Shown: one piece after another, positions 1 through 12,600 of the stretch
Layout: each line of letters opens with the position of its first letter
Position numbering within the stretch: position 1 is the stretch's first letter
Assembly (NCBI RefSeq): GCF_005239225.2
Contig: NC_133284.1
Location: 47,462,697-47,526,696, forward strand
Source of the DNA: Populus alba
Taxonomy: Eukaryota > Streptophyta > Magnoliopsida > Malpighiales > Salicaceae
Direction of reading: 5' to 3'
Length of the DNA: 64,000 nt
Translations under genes and position numbers: made by a program
The notes under the pieces: generated by a model
What the model was told of the DNA's origin: nothing
Databases searched by the model: none
The model's input: only the letters and a program-made list of their open reading frames with translations

Positions 1-15
1 TTGAGATTTTAACAG

Positions 16-247
16 GTTGACTGCTATTACCCAACTTGTTCACCATGGGATGATATTTGTTCCCATTGGCTACACATTTGGTGCTGGCATGTTTGAGATG
101 GAGAAGGTGAAAGGTGGAAGTCCTTACGGCGCAGGAACTTTCGCTGGGGATGGGTCGAGACAGCCAACTGAGCTTGAATTGGAGCAGGCTTTCCACCAGG
201 GCAAGTACATTGCTGCCATCACAAAGAAGCTCAAAGGAGCTGCTTAA
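16..247 (+). CDS. FQR1: Last exon of an FQR1/WrbA-type NAD(P)H:quinone oxidoreductase
   Basis: The frame encodes the C-terminal 76 residues of the flavodoxin-like quinone reductase family, which uses FMN and NAD(P)H to reduce quinones by two electrons and limits semiquinone formation. Seen: the run [18 protein letters not shown], the glycine-rich [18 protein letters not shown] segment and the terminal helix ending TKKLKGAA before TAA. These are characteristic of plant FQR1 and bacterial WrbA C-termini. The bases before the exon end in a pyrimidine-rich AACAG, a plausible 3' splice site, so position 16 completes a codon begun in the previous exon, which lies outside the window. No ATG begins this segment, so it is a partial gene and not a small protein. 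The reading frame is clean. The exact paralogue cannot be decided from one exon. Confidence 0.93.
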
Positions 248-3200
248 GTTTACTCAATTACAAGAATACGGTCTGGTCTTCCATTTTTTTCACCCTATAG
301 AATATGCATTTGCAAAGAATAATTCGTATTCCACTGTTTATTATATGCTTTTCATGTGTGTAACATGATAGTGATTATTGTCTCAATGATATCAAGGTTG
401 GTTGTGTTTTCATTTATTCCATTCCCAATGCATCATAATATGATTTCTTCATTCCTCTGTCTTAGAACCTTAATAATTTCGATCAATTGCTCCTGCAAAT
501 TGAAAGCAATAACCACTTTGAAGCTAATGCCAGGCAAAGACGGCAGAGACCTGCGTAAGCAGCGCATCGAAACCATCGAAACCTGAACCATAACACTACA
601 ATTTATAGTGAATGCAGGCCTTAAGTTTTGAAAATCTGAATGATGCCAGTTACATTTTATGGTTTAGAGTTCCTTTATCTTGACATTGATTCTCTCACCT
701 GCAGTTTTCCTGTCTGTCATTCTTTAGAACCATTTCAAATTCAGGCTAATCACTGATTTATGTATGTACGTCTAACAAAAAATAGTGTCAACGTCACACC
801 AACTTTTGAGCATAACCTAACCTTCATGCACACATACAAGAAAGAATATACACAACTTGATGGTTTTGGTAAATATTAGGTGGAATTTGATTCATCAGTG
901 TTTTATTTTTAGTTATTGTTTGAGCTGATATGTCCTATGAGAACCAAACTATTCTCAGAATATATGAATATCATTCTCCAAACCATCAAGACTCCTTTTC
1001 TCATTAGAAAGGGTGCTCTCAAGCAAGCTTTACGCGGTCATGCGTGTATTGTGTTTAAGAGATTAAAATGGGTGCAAATGGAACACATAACAGTGTCTTT
1101 TTCTTGTTACAAATTATTTCTAGCAAAGTGGGCACCATAGCATATTGGGATTATACTTTTCTCCATAGTTGTTAGTCTAGACCCAGTACCCAACTCCTAA
1201 CCCGATTTCCTGATTTAAGATCCAGGTAGAGAGTTTGTTATGTCAAACCAGCTCTATTCTAAAAAAATGATATCACTTTGAATAAAAAAAAAAAAAATTA
1301 AGACAAAAGTTTTTGAAATTGATTTGGTTAATTCTTGATCGAGTCAACCAGGTTTAACTATATTAATATTTAAAATAATTAAAAAAATATTAAATATAAG
1401 CTAAGCACTGGATCAACCCATCAAATTGGGTCGAACTTAACAAATATGCCCGGTAGGTTTTTGCTTCTCACCATTTTACTTGGGCATTTCTTTTTGTGAG
1501 GAATTGGTATGCATAAAAGGGTTCGGCTCCTTTGCAATCAATGAACTTCGGACTGCTGGAATCAGACAACTGCCACGTACCAAAAGAAGTCTTGTAACTC
1601 TCAAACTTGTTTCTTCCATCATTTGGCCAAACATCCGTCGCATGTGAAATTCCCTGTCTCGCCACTTTTTTCATGTACCTAACCTATAGCTTTTCTTTTA
1701 TCTGCCTACATGCTTTACTACCATGCCTACGCAGTAATCGATTTCGTGATCTTCTCCGGCCAGTATATATATAAAAGCACTGTACAATAGCATCTCGAAC
1801 TAAACACATGTTTCGAGATAGAATTCTGTGCTCGAATTTCAAGGTAGCTAGGTTGATGTCATGTGTTACCTCAGATCTTGCCCTCTGCTTATGCTCATGC
1901 TTGCATTGCTGGATGCCCATTAACTAGTGGTAATAATAAAATCTCAAACACCAATTGGTGTGCACGTTGACCGATATAAATTCTCATGGAAAACATTTTT
2001 TACTCCACTGCACGACCTGGAACAAGGGAAAGAAACTTTTTTATTTTAAATCAGAGTCTCGGGGCAATCATTTTTACCCTATACAATTACAAGATTCCAC
2101 TCCCTTTATAATTATTTCTTTCTTTTAAAGTATGGCTCTCTTTTTCTGATAGATATTAGATTTAAATCTATAAGAATCCCACTCAGTTGTATCTTTGCTG
2201 CAGCACTGGGTGACAAAAGATGAACCGAAGAGGAAAACAGTTCTTTAAACTAATCCACATGATGACAAAAAGATGCAATTAGGAAGTTTCATTGGTAGAT
2301 ACTGAAATGTATGAGAGTATCGTGTCATGATCAGCAGGCAAGAGATTTACTAATTAATGCAAGAAAATGAAGGTATTAAACTAATTCAAACCCTAATGAT
2401 CTGTTGCAATGTTGTTTGGTTCGATATATTGGGCTAATATCATTCTACTCTAGAGGCATCTAGCCTTAGAACTTAATCTATAATCTATAAAAGAGGATAT
2501 GATACTTAGGATCATTGCAAACCTTGTGTATTTCAAGAGTAGGATTTGTGCTTTTAAAGTGTAAGGATCGAATCAAACAAAGCTCCTACTCTTTGCTTGT
2601 TTCCTTTTTTCCTTGAAGGGTTTGTGGATATGTCCTCTTTTCTTTGACAATTTGAGTATGAGGAACTGTATCTAGCTAGTTTCTACTCCTCTCATTCCTC
2701 GAAGAGATCATCTCTGTCAAGCATGAGTGAACTACATGCATGTGGAAGTGTAATATATATACTCTCTATATATATCTTGCAAGATGAGTATATATTTAGT
2801 AAAGAATGCCCATATATAATCAATTCCTTAAAGTAAGAATCTTTGCCAAGATTAGTATTGCAAGGAAGGACAGTAGATTGAAAGTGCTTTTAAGAATCAA
2901 TCAATAAAAACTTGTAATAGAAGACAAATATGAAGATTGGAAAGTAAGCTTTTGATATCTTGAAGTCACATGGAAGTCTGTAATATTGGTGAAACAATGA
3001 TCAACTCTTAGATTCTATGATTCTTAGTAAAGTTGATGCAACTTTCAGTAACTTAAAAAGAACTTGAACTCATAAAGTAGTTGATATATTATAAGGTCCC
3101 GACCGAATCCGGTGCCTGAGCAGAGAATTACAAGTTAATTTACAGTGTATGATCATAAATATTTATTGCATTAGAGCATTAAGCAACAAATTATTTCCAA

Positions 3201-4474
3201 ATAATAACAAGCAAACCTTCTCTCCTATCTTTCTTTTATATTTGTTCTTGAATGGCATCTTGAAAACAAAAATTATCACAACTTGAACCCTTGTTTTCTC
3301 GGATTTGAACACAGATTTCTACACAGAAATCATTGCTACGGTTGGAAGGAGATGTATGGTTTTCTCTCCTAACCCTCTTATCATCATCATCATCATACAA
3401 AAAATTTGAAGTGTACTCATCTTCTTGCTTTTTTAGAAGGATTTAAGATCAAGTTTAATCATTCACTTCCCACTTCACCTTTGTGTGTTAGTTTCCTATA
3501 ATCATAAATACAAATAACTAAGCTTAAAATTAGTGTGATGGATTTTAGGTTTCTGGTAATGAAAGTGAGATAGGGTCTAATTGCCTTGTTGATATACCTC
3601 CAATGGAAGCTCCTCGATGTGGCCATTGGATGAAAAGCATAAAAGCACAGAGTCTACACATACATACATATTTCCTAACATTTGTTTATTTCTATGTAAT
3701 AGAAAATAAAAATCTGAAAGGAAGAGATGTGGACCACCTTCTGACTTCCACTACCAATATTCCAAAACACAAACAAATCAAAAGTGAGATTTTAATTCAA
3801 ATGACACCCCCACACTCACTCCCTGTTCTGGAATTCAATTATTCCCTTTCAATTCTTCTCTCTTCTTCCTTTTCTCTCTTGAAACCTAATTAAAGCTGGT
3901 GCCAGCTCTATTCACAATATATATATACATATAGGGAGAAAGAGAGAGCAGTAGAAAAGAAAAGAAAAGTTGCTTTATATGATCTCCTCCAGCGAGCTCT
4001 TCTAATAAACTCAACTATGCTTTATAACAAATTAATGTTATCTAAACTAATTAATCTGTTACACTTTCCCTAAAATCTGCACCTATACTCATTCCTAACC
4101 CATGTTTATAATCATATAATTCTTCAATTATTACAACAATTAATATGCTTCCAAATGGTCCCAATATTGGCCAACTGCATCATTTTGCCTGTAGCTGGCC
4201 CAACATTGGCATGTACCCTTGGACAGTCATTTCCTTTTCTTAATTTCTTTTTCACAATTTCTATACGCTGTATTCTTTTGCATCCTGGACTGAGTTATGT
4301 GGGGCTTGTTTGTTTTCTGTTCTTTCTTCTTCTTCTTCTTCTTCTTCTTCTTCTTCCTCCTCTTCTCTCATTGATTATCGTTCCCAACTTGGCTAGGGTT
4401 TTGATAAGATCATGTATACTAGTTGCATAGAATCTGTTCCCATGCCCGAATTTTCGATCATCTTCTCTTTTCTT
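248..4474. other. Convergent intergenic region between FQR1 and the bHLH gene
   Basis: The first ~200 bases are the 3' UTR of FQR1. The rest is AT-rich with no coding frame I can assign. Two adjacent - strand frames (1920-1684 and 1674-1468, 78 and 68 codons) lie downstream of a TATATATA string at about 1765-1772 (- strand). They match nothing I recognise and may be a non-coding transcript or an orphan. Simple repeats include a (TTC)n tract at about 4327-4354 and (TA)n near 2755-2775 and 3919-3932. The last stretch before 4475 should contain the 3' UTR of the bHLH gene, read from the - strand. Confidence 0.6.
1164..1448. repeat. Possible hAT-type MITE relic
   Basis: The segment opens with CATAGTTGTTAGTCTAGACC and closes with a sequence whose reverse complement begins CATATTTGTTAAGTTCGAC, a weak terminal inverted repeat. 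It resembles the CATAGTTTTAAAACCC ends of the hAT element at 31031-35520. Internally it carries the same 'acccagtacccaac' and 'tcgagtcaaccagg' type of sequence seen near the hAT ends. No matching 8-bp target duplication could be found, so the call is tentative. Confidence 0.3.
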
Positions 4475-5563
4475 TTACCTGTAAGTCCCTCCAAATGTAG
4501 GGGTCCAAAAATCAACTGCGGTCTCATGAGTAACCGGAAAAGTGCTCGATACCGGTACCAGACATAGCCCTCGGCTTCTAAGATCTTGTTTTTGCCCTTC
4601 GAGGTCCTTGGACTTGTCAGAACTCTACAGTGAAAGAAGATGCCATATTAAATCCATCAAGACAAAAAAAAAAAACGTCCATAATTTTAATTGAAAAATT
4701 TATAGTTAAGTATTGAATACTCATTGGATTTATTACTATTTAATTATATATTTCCGGAAGGAGAATATTATTGTACCTGTTGGTGGAGTATGGGAGTTCC
4801 ACTTTTCATGTATGGGGTGCTGAAGAACTGAAAATAAAATAAGAAGATGAATATACTAGAAATTCATGGCACCTATATACTTATTGGTTGAATACATTGT
4901 TTATGATTCATTCCCTATATCATTAATATAATTTTCACTGGAAGGATGCAAGATTTGTATAAGATCCATCACTTACTGTAACTTGCTCATGGAGGAATTT
5001 GATGTATTCAATAGCTTCAGAGAGCACCGAGGCTGTATCAGTCTGACATGATAACATGATCGCAAGCCAAAAAGATAATCATTGATAAGCTTTCATCATT
5101 CAAGAATGTAAATGATCTATCACTATTTACTCTTTGTGAAAGTGAGCAAGCAAACAAGAGAGTTATCTTGCCTTTCCGAAAGGCGAAACCAATTGTTGGA
5201 GTGCAGTGATTCTGTCCCCCATCTTCTCTTTCCTTACCTATGATCAAAGCTACAAATTCTCATTCATGTCTATAAATGATGTAAGGGATAAAAAGCTTGT
5301 ATAGATCACTCATCTTGTCAAAATCTTTTATCAAATTTATGTACCTTAAAAGATGGCAAAGATGATGGTGTTTCATTTCTAGGCCTTTTTGTTGCTGCTT
5401 CACTCCCACTTTTCTTTACTGCTATATTCGAATCCCGTACTTCAGATATATTCTGCTGGAAGAAAGAGTGAACCAAAAATTTCCAATCTCAATTGTCCAA
5501 ACCCTAATCTTAAAAGCATAATTACCAATATCAATCAAATCTGAATATTGCATATATGTGTAG

Positions 5564-5602
<39 letters not shown>

Positions 5603-6690
5603 GTTTTTAGGCATAAAAGATGCCTAGTTGTACTCTTCCATTATCATGTTAGATCTGCATACCTTTGGTTTTTCATCGAAATTCGATGTAGCAAACTGCG
5701 GTTGCATCGACGGGAAATAGCTCGGACGAACATCATTCATGGCACTTGCAGATGCATTCCAAAATGGAGTGTTATTGGAGAAGTGCAATTGGTTACCAGA
5801 AGTCTGTTTGGGAGGTGAATTTCTCAAGAATTGAGGTCCTTTAGGCCAAGAAGGCAGCAATTCATTAGTGCTAAGACCATAATTTGCCCCGTATGCATAA
5901 CTCATCGGTCTGTTCTCAAAAGAAGACTGCCGTGCTTGATTATCTGATATCAATAGCCCTTGTACCATAGTTGAAGGGCTTCCATAGATACTTGATGTAT
6001 CCATTGGGAAACTAGACTGCAAGCCTTGACATGACACGGTACTATCACTGGAGCTCCCATGAGGGCTAAACTGTGGTTGATCTAAAGAAAAGCCTCGATT
6101 CATTTGCTTAAACTCACTCATAGAGGAATCTCCAGTGACCCCAGTGAACACTCTCTCCCTCCACTGAGATTGAGAAGATCCAATTCCTGCAGTTTCTTGC
6201 TGATAATTGGTGCTTGAACTCAAATTATCTTGTAGCATCGATCGAAAACTGTTCTCAGACTTGTCGCCGCGACTGCCAAAACAATTCGAACTTTAAAATT
6301 TGCTTGCACACCTGCTATATGCATATAAAGAAACAAAGAGTACGCATATATAGCTAGCTAGGGTTACAAGTGTATTTGTATGTGAACTTACAGTAAGGCT
6401 TGATTCCAATCCATGGCTTGTGAAGAGAGGCCCAAACCCATCATATGCAAATCAGCTGAAGAATCATGGCCTTGTTGCAGCTTCTGGGAATCATGGAAAG
6501 CAACAGAACTATCGGAGACCGAAACAGTTTCCATTGAAGACCTTCCTTTGACATCAGCCATTTCTGTCGGCCAAGCAAAGCTACGTAAACTATTAAGTCC
6601 TGAAGTTGTAGAAGATGATCCAGTACTATCAAACCTGTTCCTGCTTGAAGATGAATCCCACCAGTTTGTGCTTGTGTACTCATCTGCCAT
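4475..6690 (-). CDS. bHLH112/bHLH123-like transcription factor, seven exons
   Basis: Exons on the - strand: 6690-6392, 6272-5663, 5455-5345, 5237-5172, 5042-4977, 4827-4777 and 4624-4475. The spliced CDS is 1353 nt, i.e. 450 residues, close to Arabidopsis bHLH123. The start is the ATG at 6690-6688 (MADEYTSTNWWDSSSSRN); the stop is TAA at 4477-4475. Conserved landmarks: DWNQALLRGDKSENSFRSML across the exon 1/2 junction; a basic stretch (KRPRNETPSSLPSFK); helix 1 and loop (RKEKMGDRITALQQLVSPFG); helix 2 (TDTASVLSEAIEYIKFLHEQ); and the signature C-terminus LCLVPVSSTFP...FWTPTFGG. The basic region lacks the glutamate used for E-box contact in typical bHLH proteins, which is usual for this atypical subgroup. 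It probably acts as a nuclear dimeric regulator; Arabidopsis bHLH112 is linked to stress responses. Phases agree at every junction and I see no lesion. Which paralogue it is remains open. Confidence 0.93.
5167..5172 (-). promoter_or_regulatory. Non-canonical GC 5' splice site in the bHLH gene
   Basis: The exon ending in the codons for SPFGK is followed on the - strand by GCAAG, not GTAAG. Reading on reaches TAA within three codons, and no GT donor keeps the conserved SPFGK-TDTASVL junction, so a GC-AG intron (5171 down to 5043) is the only sensible model. GC-AG introns are about one percent of plant introns and are spliced by the major spliceosome. Confidence 0.85.
5569..5600. repeat. (TA)n microsatellite in a bHLH intron
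   Basis: An uninterrupted TA dinucleotide run lies in the intron between 5663 and 5455. It is likely to be length-polymorphic and has no coding effect. Confidence 0.9.
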
Positions 6691-6835
6691 GGCTTAACAC
6701 TGCTTTGTCTCTTTGTGGTTATTGGTGTGCAAGAAACTTGGGTTTCTTGGGCTTTCTTTCTTGTTTTCTCGATTACTTTACTTAGCTTCAATGGTTACAT
6801 AAAATGATAGAAAACGGTTCGCTGCATAACTTGAG

Positions 6836-6843
6836 TATTTATA
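6836..6843 (-). promoter_or_regulatory. TATA box of the bHLH gene
   Basis: The - strand reads CCTATAAATACTC, with TATAAATA at 6843-6836, about 146 bases upstream of the start codon. Transcription would begin near 6805-6812, giving a 5' UTR of about 115-125 bases. Confidence 0.65.
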
Positions 6844-7319
6844 GGAGCTGGAAACCAAAGTGACCATTTGGGTCCTGCGGTGTACCAATGAAAGAAGTAA
6901 TCGGGATGGCGGTGGTTGACATTTCTTTGAGTGAATACGAGTGATGATTGGACAAGGAAAATTTCGTTTTGAAATTGAATTTCTTTTTATTTTTTCAAGC
7001 CTTTTTTTTCCGGCTGCTTTAACTTTTAGTTGAATTATATATGTAGATCGTGCTAGGTCGCCTATCCGTATTATGTTTTATAAAAAATAATGTTTAGGTG
7101 TTACGAATATGTTTTTATTTTAATAAATAAAAAAATAGCTTTTACAACTTGAGTTATATTCTAAATAAGATGGTTTTATTTAAATTAAATAAAAAAAAAT
7201 AGATAATAATGATAAAGGGATAAAAAAAGGATCACAATAACTTAGAATTTTTTTTTTTCCAAAATCAAAAAAAAAATGTTGTTCAAATTTTAGCTAATTA
7301 AATATAGAACGAAGAAATT

Positions 7320-8690
7320 GGATAAAAATTGACAAAAATTGGCGTGAGTCAGGTTAGCATCATAGAAATGTGATTTGGGCAATAAGAGGTAAGTCAATAC
7401 GGGTTAATCCATCAAACTCGCATCCAATGTCATAAAATTAAGATAACTCGATGGAAAAGAAAATAAGAAAAAAATATGCCAACCATCGTTAACATTTCCA
7501 CACATATAACTCGAATCATTAGACTAGAAACACTATACTTGGAAAAGTTGTGAAGCTTAATCTCTAACAAATCAAATGTTGAATGATAAAATCGAAGAAA
7601 AAAAAACAATCACATAAAAGGATCCAAAATAAAAAAAATAGCAATTAAAAACATGAGGATAGAAATAAAAATAGAAAATAAATTACAGGGAAATTAAAAA
7701 AAAATTGGTAGGAGGGTGAAATTGAAAAAAAAATAACTTTAACAAAAAGAGAAAAAAAATGTTAAAAAAAAACCAAAAACAAATTAGAAAAATAATATAC
7801 CATAAATTTGGAATGAATAATGAAATTAAAAACCAATAAACCTTTTACAAAATAGTCAAGAAAAAAATTAGAAATCAAAAGAACACAGACTAAATTGAAA
7901 GAAATAATATATGAAAAATTAGAACTAAATGATGAAATTGAAAAAAAAAACTTTTAACAAAAAAACTAAGAACAAAAATAAAAAATCAAAAGAATTAGGA
8001 CTAAAGTTGGAATATTAACAACAAAATAGACCAACATATAGTTTTTAGGGTAGAAGAAAGAGAAGAAAAAACAGACCCACCAATAATAAATTGCATAACC
8101 ATCGCCAACATGTGTCGCATCAACAAGAAGAGAACACAACAAAGCTTTAAAAGACACAACACAAGAGCATTTTCTACCATCAAAAGGTGATGCACGCGTT
8201 TCTTAAAATGTGCGGGCTCCTTTATATGCTAGTAGCTTTTTCCATTTAAATATTAAGCAGTCCTCATTAAAAGACCAAATCGCCCTCAATGAACCTAGTA
8301 GTAACAACATCAAAAAAACAGAATGAAAAGACCTAAAGGCCCTTGGACACATGGTATAATTTTTTTTATTTAAAAGGTAAACTTGTCATTTTATTGTATT
8401 TAAAGAATGAAAAAACATGAATACCTTTGTGTGCTAGTTTTAGAAACTTTGACTTAGGGTAATTAGGTCATTTTACTATACTTAAAAGATTAAAAAAGAC
8501 TCTTATACCCTTGATCAATACTTAAATGACTAATATGTCATATGAAAAGATCAAAATACCCCAAACATCAAGGAATTTGATTTTTTTTTTGGAATGACAA
8601 AATAATAATTACACTATAGTGTCGAATAGGAAAATATGTTTATGGTCAATATAAAGTTGCCTTCTCTTTAGCTTTTTTGTTACTAGACGA
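7320..8690. repeat. Dispersed repeat family, copy A
   Basis: This A-rich, non-coding stretch aligns by eye with 55080-56260 (copy C) over most of its length. Shared blocks in order: 'taagaggtaagtcaa..gggttaa'; 'aacatttccacacatataactcg..tcattag'; 'gaatgatgaaattgaaaaa'; the 'accatcgccaacatgtgtcgcatcaa' block; 'cattttctacca'; 'tatatgctagtagctttt'; and 'gactaatatgtcatatgaaaagatcaaaataccccaaa'. It holds no convincing ORF; the two - strand frames at about 8000-8195 are probably chance. The ends are not resolved, and neither LTRs nor inverted repeats are evident. It could be a non-autonomous transposon or a retrotransposon remnant. Confidence 0.6.
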
Positions 8691-9625
8691 GGACCTATGC
8701 TATGCTGCTACGCTAGAAGCTTTGTTTTCATAAAAAATAATATTTGAAAAAAGATTAAAAATCATTTAAAAAAACTCATAAAAAAGGTAGACTCAACTTA
8801 GGTTAATCCACTAAATTCATGTCTCATTTCATGAAATCAGAATAACCCAATAAGTAAGTAAAATCATAAAGCCTATTTTTTTAACAAAACAATTGCCGAA
8901 TGATGAAATTGAAAAAAAAAATAAGTCAAAAAAGAAAAAGAAAAATTGATGTCCATATGTTAACTTTTCAAACACATGACTTGGGTTATTAGATCGGAAG
9001 AACCCTATATGAATAAACCAAGAAGCCCAATTTTCAACCAATTAAATATTAAAAGATAAAATTAAAAATAAATTCAATTGTGCTAATGGATCCAAAGCCA
9101 GAATAGCAAGGAAGATAATGAAGCCAAAATTAAAATAAAAAATAAATTAGACGAATACTATAATTTTTTATTGAAGGGTGAAAATGAAAAGAAAAATCAA
9201 TTTAATAAAAGGAGTAAAAAAAATAAAATAATTAAAAGGATGGGGACTAAATTGAAAAAAAAAACATATCACAACTTGAGATTAAACGATGAAATTGAAA
9301 ACAAATTAAAATTTTACAAAGGAGCCAAGAAAAAAAATTAAAAATTAAAATAATGAAGTTGAAATCTCAATAAATAAGACAATTTTGAGATTTTATATGG
9401 CAAACGTTAATTTCTCGAGAGGAGAGAGGAAAAAAAAAAAATCAACAGTGTGACAACGCCACTCCAACATTGCCATGCATCGCCCCAATAGAATGTGTGA
9501 CACTTCTAACAATAAGATGATAGGTGAATTTTGACTGTTAAGAGGGGCCGCACACGATGCCTGAAGGACACAAGCATCTTCTAACATGCTAGCTCGTGCG
9601 TTGCACACACCATCAACTTTTTGTT
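8691..9625. repeat. Dispersed repeat family, copy B (shorter)
   Basis: This segment directly follows copy A in the same orientation. It repeats the internal blocks 'actcaacttaggttaatcca', 'gttaacttttcaaacacatgacttgggttatta', 'agaagcccaattttcaa' and the 'gatgaaattgaaaa' motif, and ends near 'catcttctaacatgctagctcgtgcg'. It lacks the 3' third present in copies A and C. The head-to-tail arrangement of A and B suggests nested or tandem insertion. Confidence 0.5.
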
Positions 9626-12600
9626 TTTTAAATATATTATATTTATTTAAATACCAAATAATCTCTTATCCAATTTGATTATTATGGAAAAATAAGTGTG
9701 AAAATAAGAAAAAGTCCTGGACACTAATTTTAAAACTTTTGCTTTCAATATTATTTGTTTCATTATATTTTTAAAATACAAAAAAAAAAGTTATTTTTCT
9801 CTTATCAATTTAATAATGTCTAATTGACATTATAAAAACACATATCTACCTCAATAGCCAATTTAATATTTTTTTATGGGAAAAGTAAACCTATCATTTT
9901 AATGAACAGTAATTTACACTGAACAATGTTTTCCTAGGTTTTGTTAATCAATGTTATAATAAAGAATAGTATATTTTGATATGTTGCTATGCTCATGAAA
10001 TCATGCCAGGTTAGAATCTACTTGTGTGTGGAGCCACTGGGCCCGATCACAGATAGAACATCAAAGAGGGAATGCTAGCGTTTCATTTTTTTTTTATTAA
10101 CATTTATGATATTTATATTATGTGTATGATTGTATTTTATGATATAAAATTTATGTATCGTAAATATATTTTTTATATAAACCAATTATATTATAAAGAT
10201 TGTAATTGTGACTTTAAAAAAAGTATTTATCTAAAATAGTTGCTCATGAAATAAATAATGCTATCTCAAAAGTTTTTTTCACTTCATTATCTCAATTCAT
10301 TTGGGATTTGCAATCAGCTATATATGCATTCACAAGAGTATGATATACTAACATAGGAAAAATTTAATTTTATGATGATTAGAAAATAATTAATGATGTT
10401 TTATTAATTATTTTCTGAATCTCACTTTTAAAAAAAAAAACTGGAAAAAAAAACTCATAACCTACTAAAAATAATAAGAATATTTTCACATAGAATTATT
10501 TTTTTGTTTTTATTTTTTTTTAATTGAGCACGGAAAATAATTAATAGAATATTATTGGTTATTCCATGATTATTAATAATAAATACATAGGACAAACACA
10601 TAGTCCCAACTTTTAAATGTGCATATTAGATTGGGATTTAATTTCCAAAGTAATTTTCAATGTTACTTACTTATATGAAAAACAAATCTTATGCATGCAT
10701 CAATTATTTGGAAAATATTGTACAAAATCGAACCTCATGCCTTTCATTCAAAACTTAGATTTTCTATCATTATTAACTAAATTTATAGAAAATATTTTTG
10801 GAAAACCATTTTTAAAATTTGGGGATCTGCCTTCGGAACTCTCAAAATTCAATTAGTATGATTTACTTTTTCGAAATAGTAATTTTAGAAAGAATTGGAA
10901 ATGATAGTAGCATTAATCCTAATCAAACTACCACTATAATTTTTCCAATTAATATATAGTTGACACACAAAGTAAGTATTATTTATTAATATATAGTTGC
11001 ATTGTCGTTTCATACAACACAAAAATAATGTGATAGATTTTTTTTTTCCTCAAGACATGGGTGCTTGATTGATCATCAAGACAAGACAATTGGCTTCTTG
11101 ACAATCACCAATTCCACTAAAATTAAAATCACCTGAAGAAGTTGGCGATCAACTCAGCATACCAAGGACATCAAGTGGGATGGTCAAATTGTAGTTGATC
11201 GCGTAAATTTTGTCTGCTAATTAATGTAAATTTGTAAATGAGAAACGCTAATTTAACATTTGACTTTATACCAATTTAGTTGATGAAATGACTCAATTCT
11301 AGACAATACACACACACTTTAATTAAAAAGGAGTTTAAATATCTAATGAACGTCATTCCTCAATTATGTTGGAATTGAATGGATACGGGTGGTGTAAGTT
11401 GATATATATATAATTTTTTAAGTCAAGGATAAGATCATTTTGACCTTTGCTATAAGTCAAAGGTATTTAATTGGAAGTTGAAGATGAGTAATTGTTGTAC
11501 ATGTTCTTGTTTTCCTTGCAATGATATATATATCCAATAAAATAAAATTAGAAATTGATTTTTACTTGAGAGTTCCAAGCTAGAATTTTTTTTCAATATT
11601 AACACAAATAGCAAAAATATTTTTCAAACTAGCACAATTAAAAAATATCTCATTCTAACACAAAAACAAGAATTGCAAATGCACTACATGTGTGACTTAT
11701 TAAGACATGCATATAACACATGCATTTTCACTGATTGCACATATATTATATGCACAACCATGCCACACATGTGATACATGTGCATCTTTAACAGGTTAAG
11801 GAGGCTTAACATTTAGAAAATATAATAGAGGAGGATGGGATTGTTTATTATGTGTGACGATTATATGCTTTGTGATTTTAATGGTGTTGGCTCATGAACG
11901 GGTTAGTTTGTTAGATATAGTTTAATTATGTAATTGAATTGATATTGTTTATTGTAATTAATTGTTTTGGTATTACGATTAAGTTTCTTTAATTATGAAA
12001 TTACTTTTCTTTAATTATGAAATTACTTGCTATGAAATTATATGAATTAAAAGAAATAGTTATGTTGAATTTGCTGGGATGAACAAAAATATTGAGACAG
12101 ACAACCAAACAATATTTTTAAAGGCCACGCTTGTAATACATGTACCAAACATCCACGTACTATATACATGACCAGTAGTTGCACTTATGATATATGCACG
12201 ACCAGTGAACATACATGTGTTGCATGTTTATTTTAATAGGTCGCACATGTAGTACCTACATGACTTGTGTTTTTGTGCATTATTATTATATTTTGTATAC
12301 AAACATAATAATAGAATTATTAATTGGTTTTTATTAAATTTTTGTTTTATGATTCTCATAATGTTTTGCTTCAAAAAATAAAAAATCTAATAAATAAGTT
12401 TCCAAAAAAAATCACATTAATAGGATAAAGAAGTTATAATTAAAAATATGTATTTTTTTTTATTGTTGTTTTGTATCCTTTAAAGTCTATTGAATATTTA
12501 TTCTAATTGCCTTCTGTTCTTATTAAATGATGTATTTTTCAAAAAACACAATATTTTCTAGTTGAGAAAAAAATATTAATATGAAAAAGAAGAATTATAT

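Noticed and set aside
3603..3893. 96-codon frame upstream of the bHLH 3' end
   Set aside because: Low-complexity composition and no recognisable motif.
4140..4230. Possible miR171-like hairpin ('ccaatattggccaac')
   Set aside because: The mature microRNA sequence is not present and no convincing long hairpin pairs around it.
6413..6697. + strand frame opposite bHLH exon 1
   Set aside because: Antisense shadow of the bHLH coding sequence.
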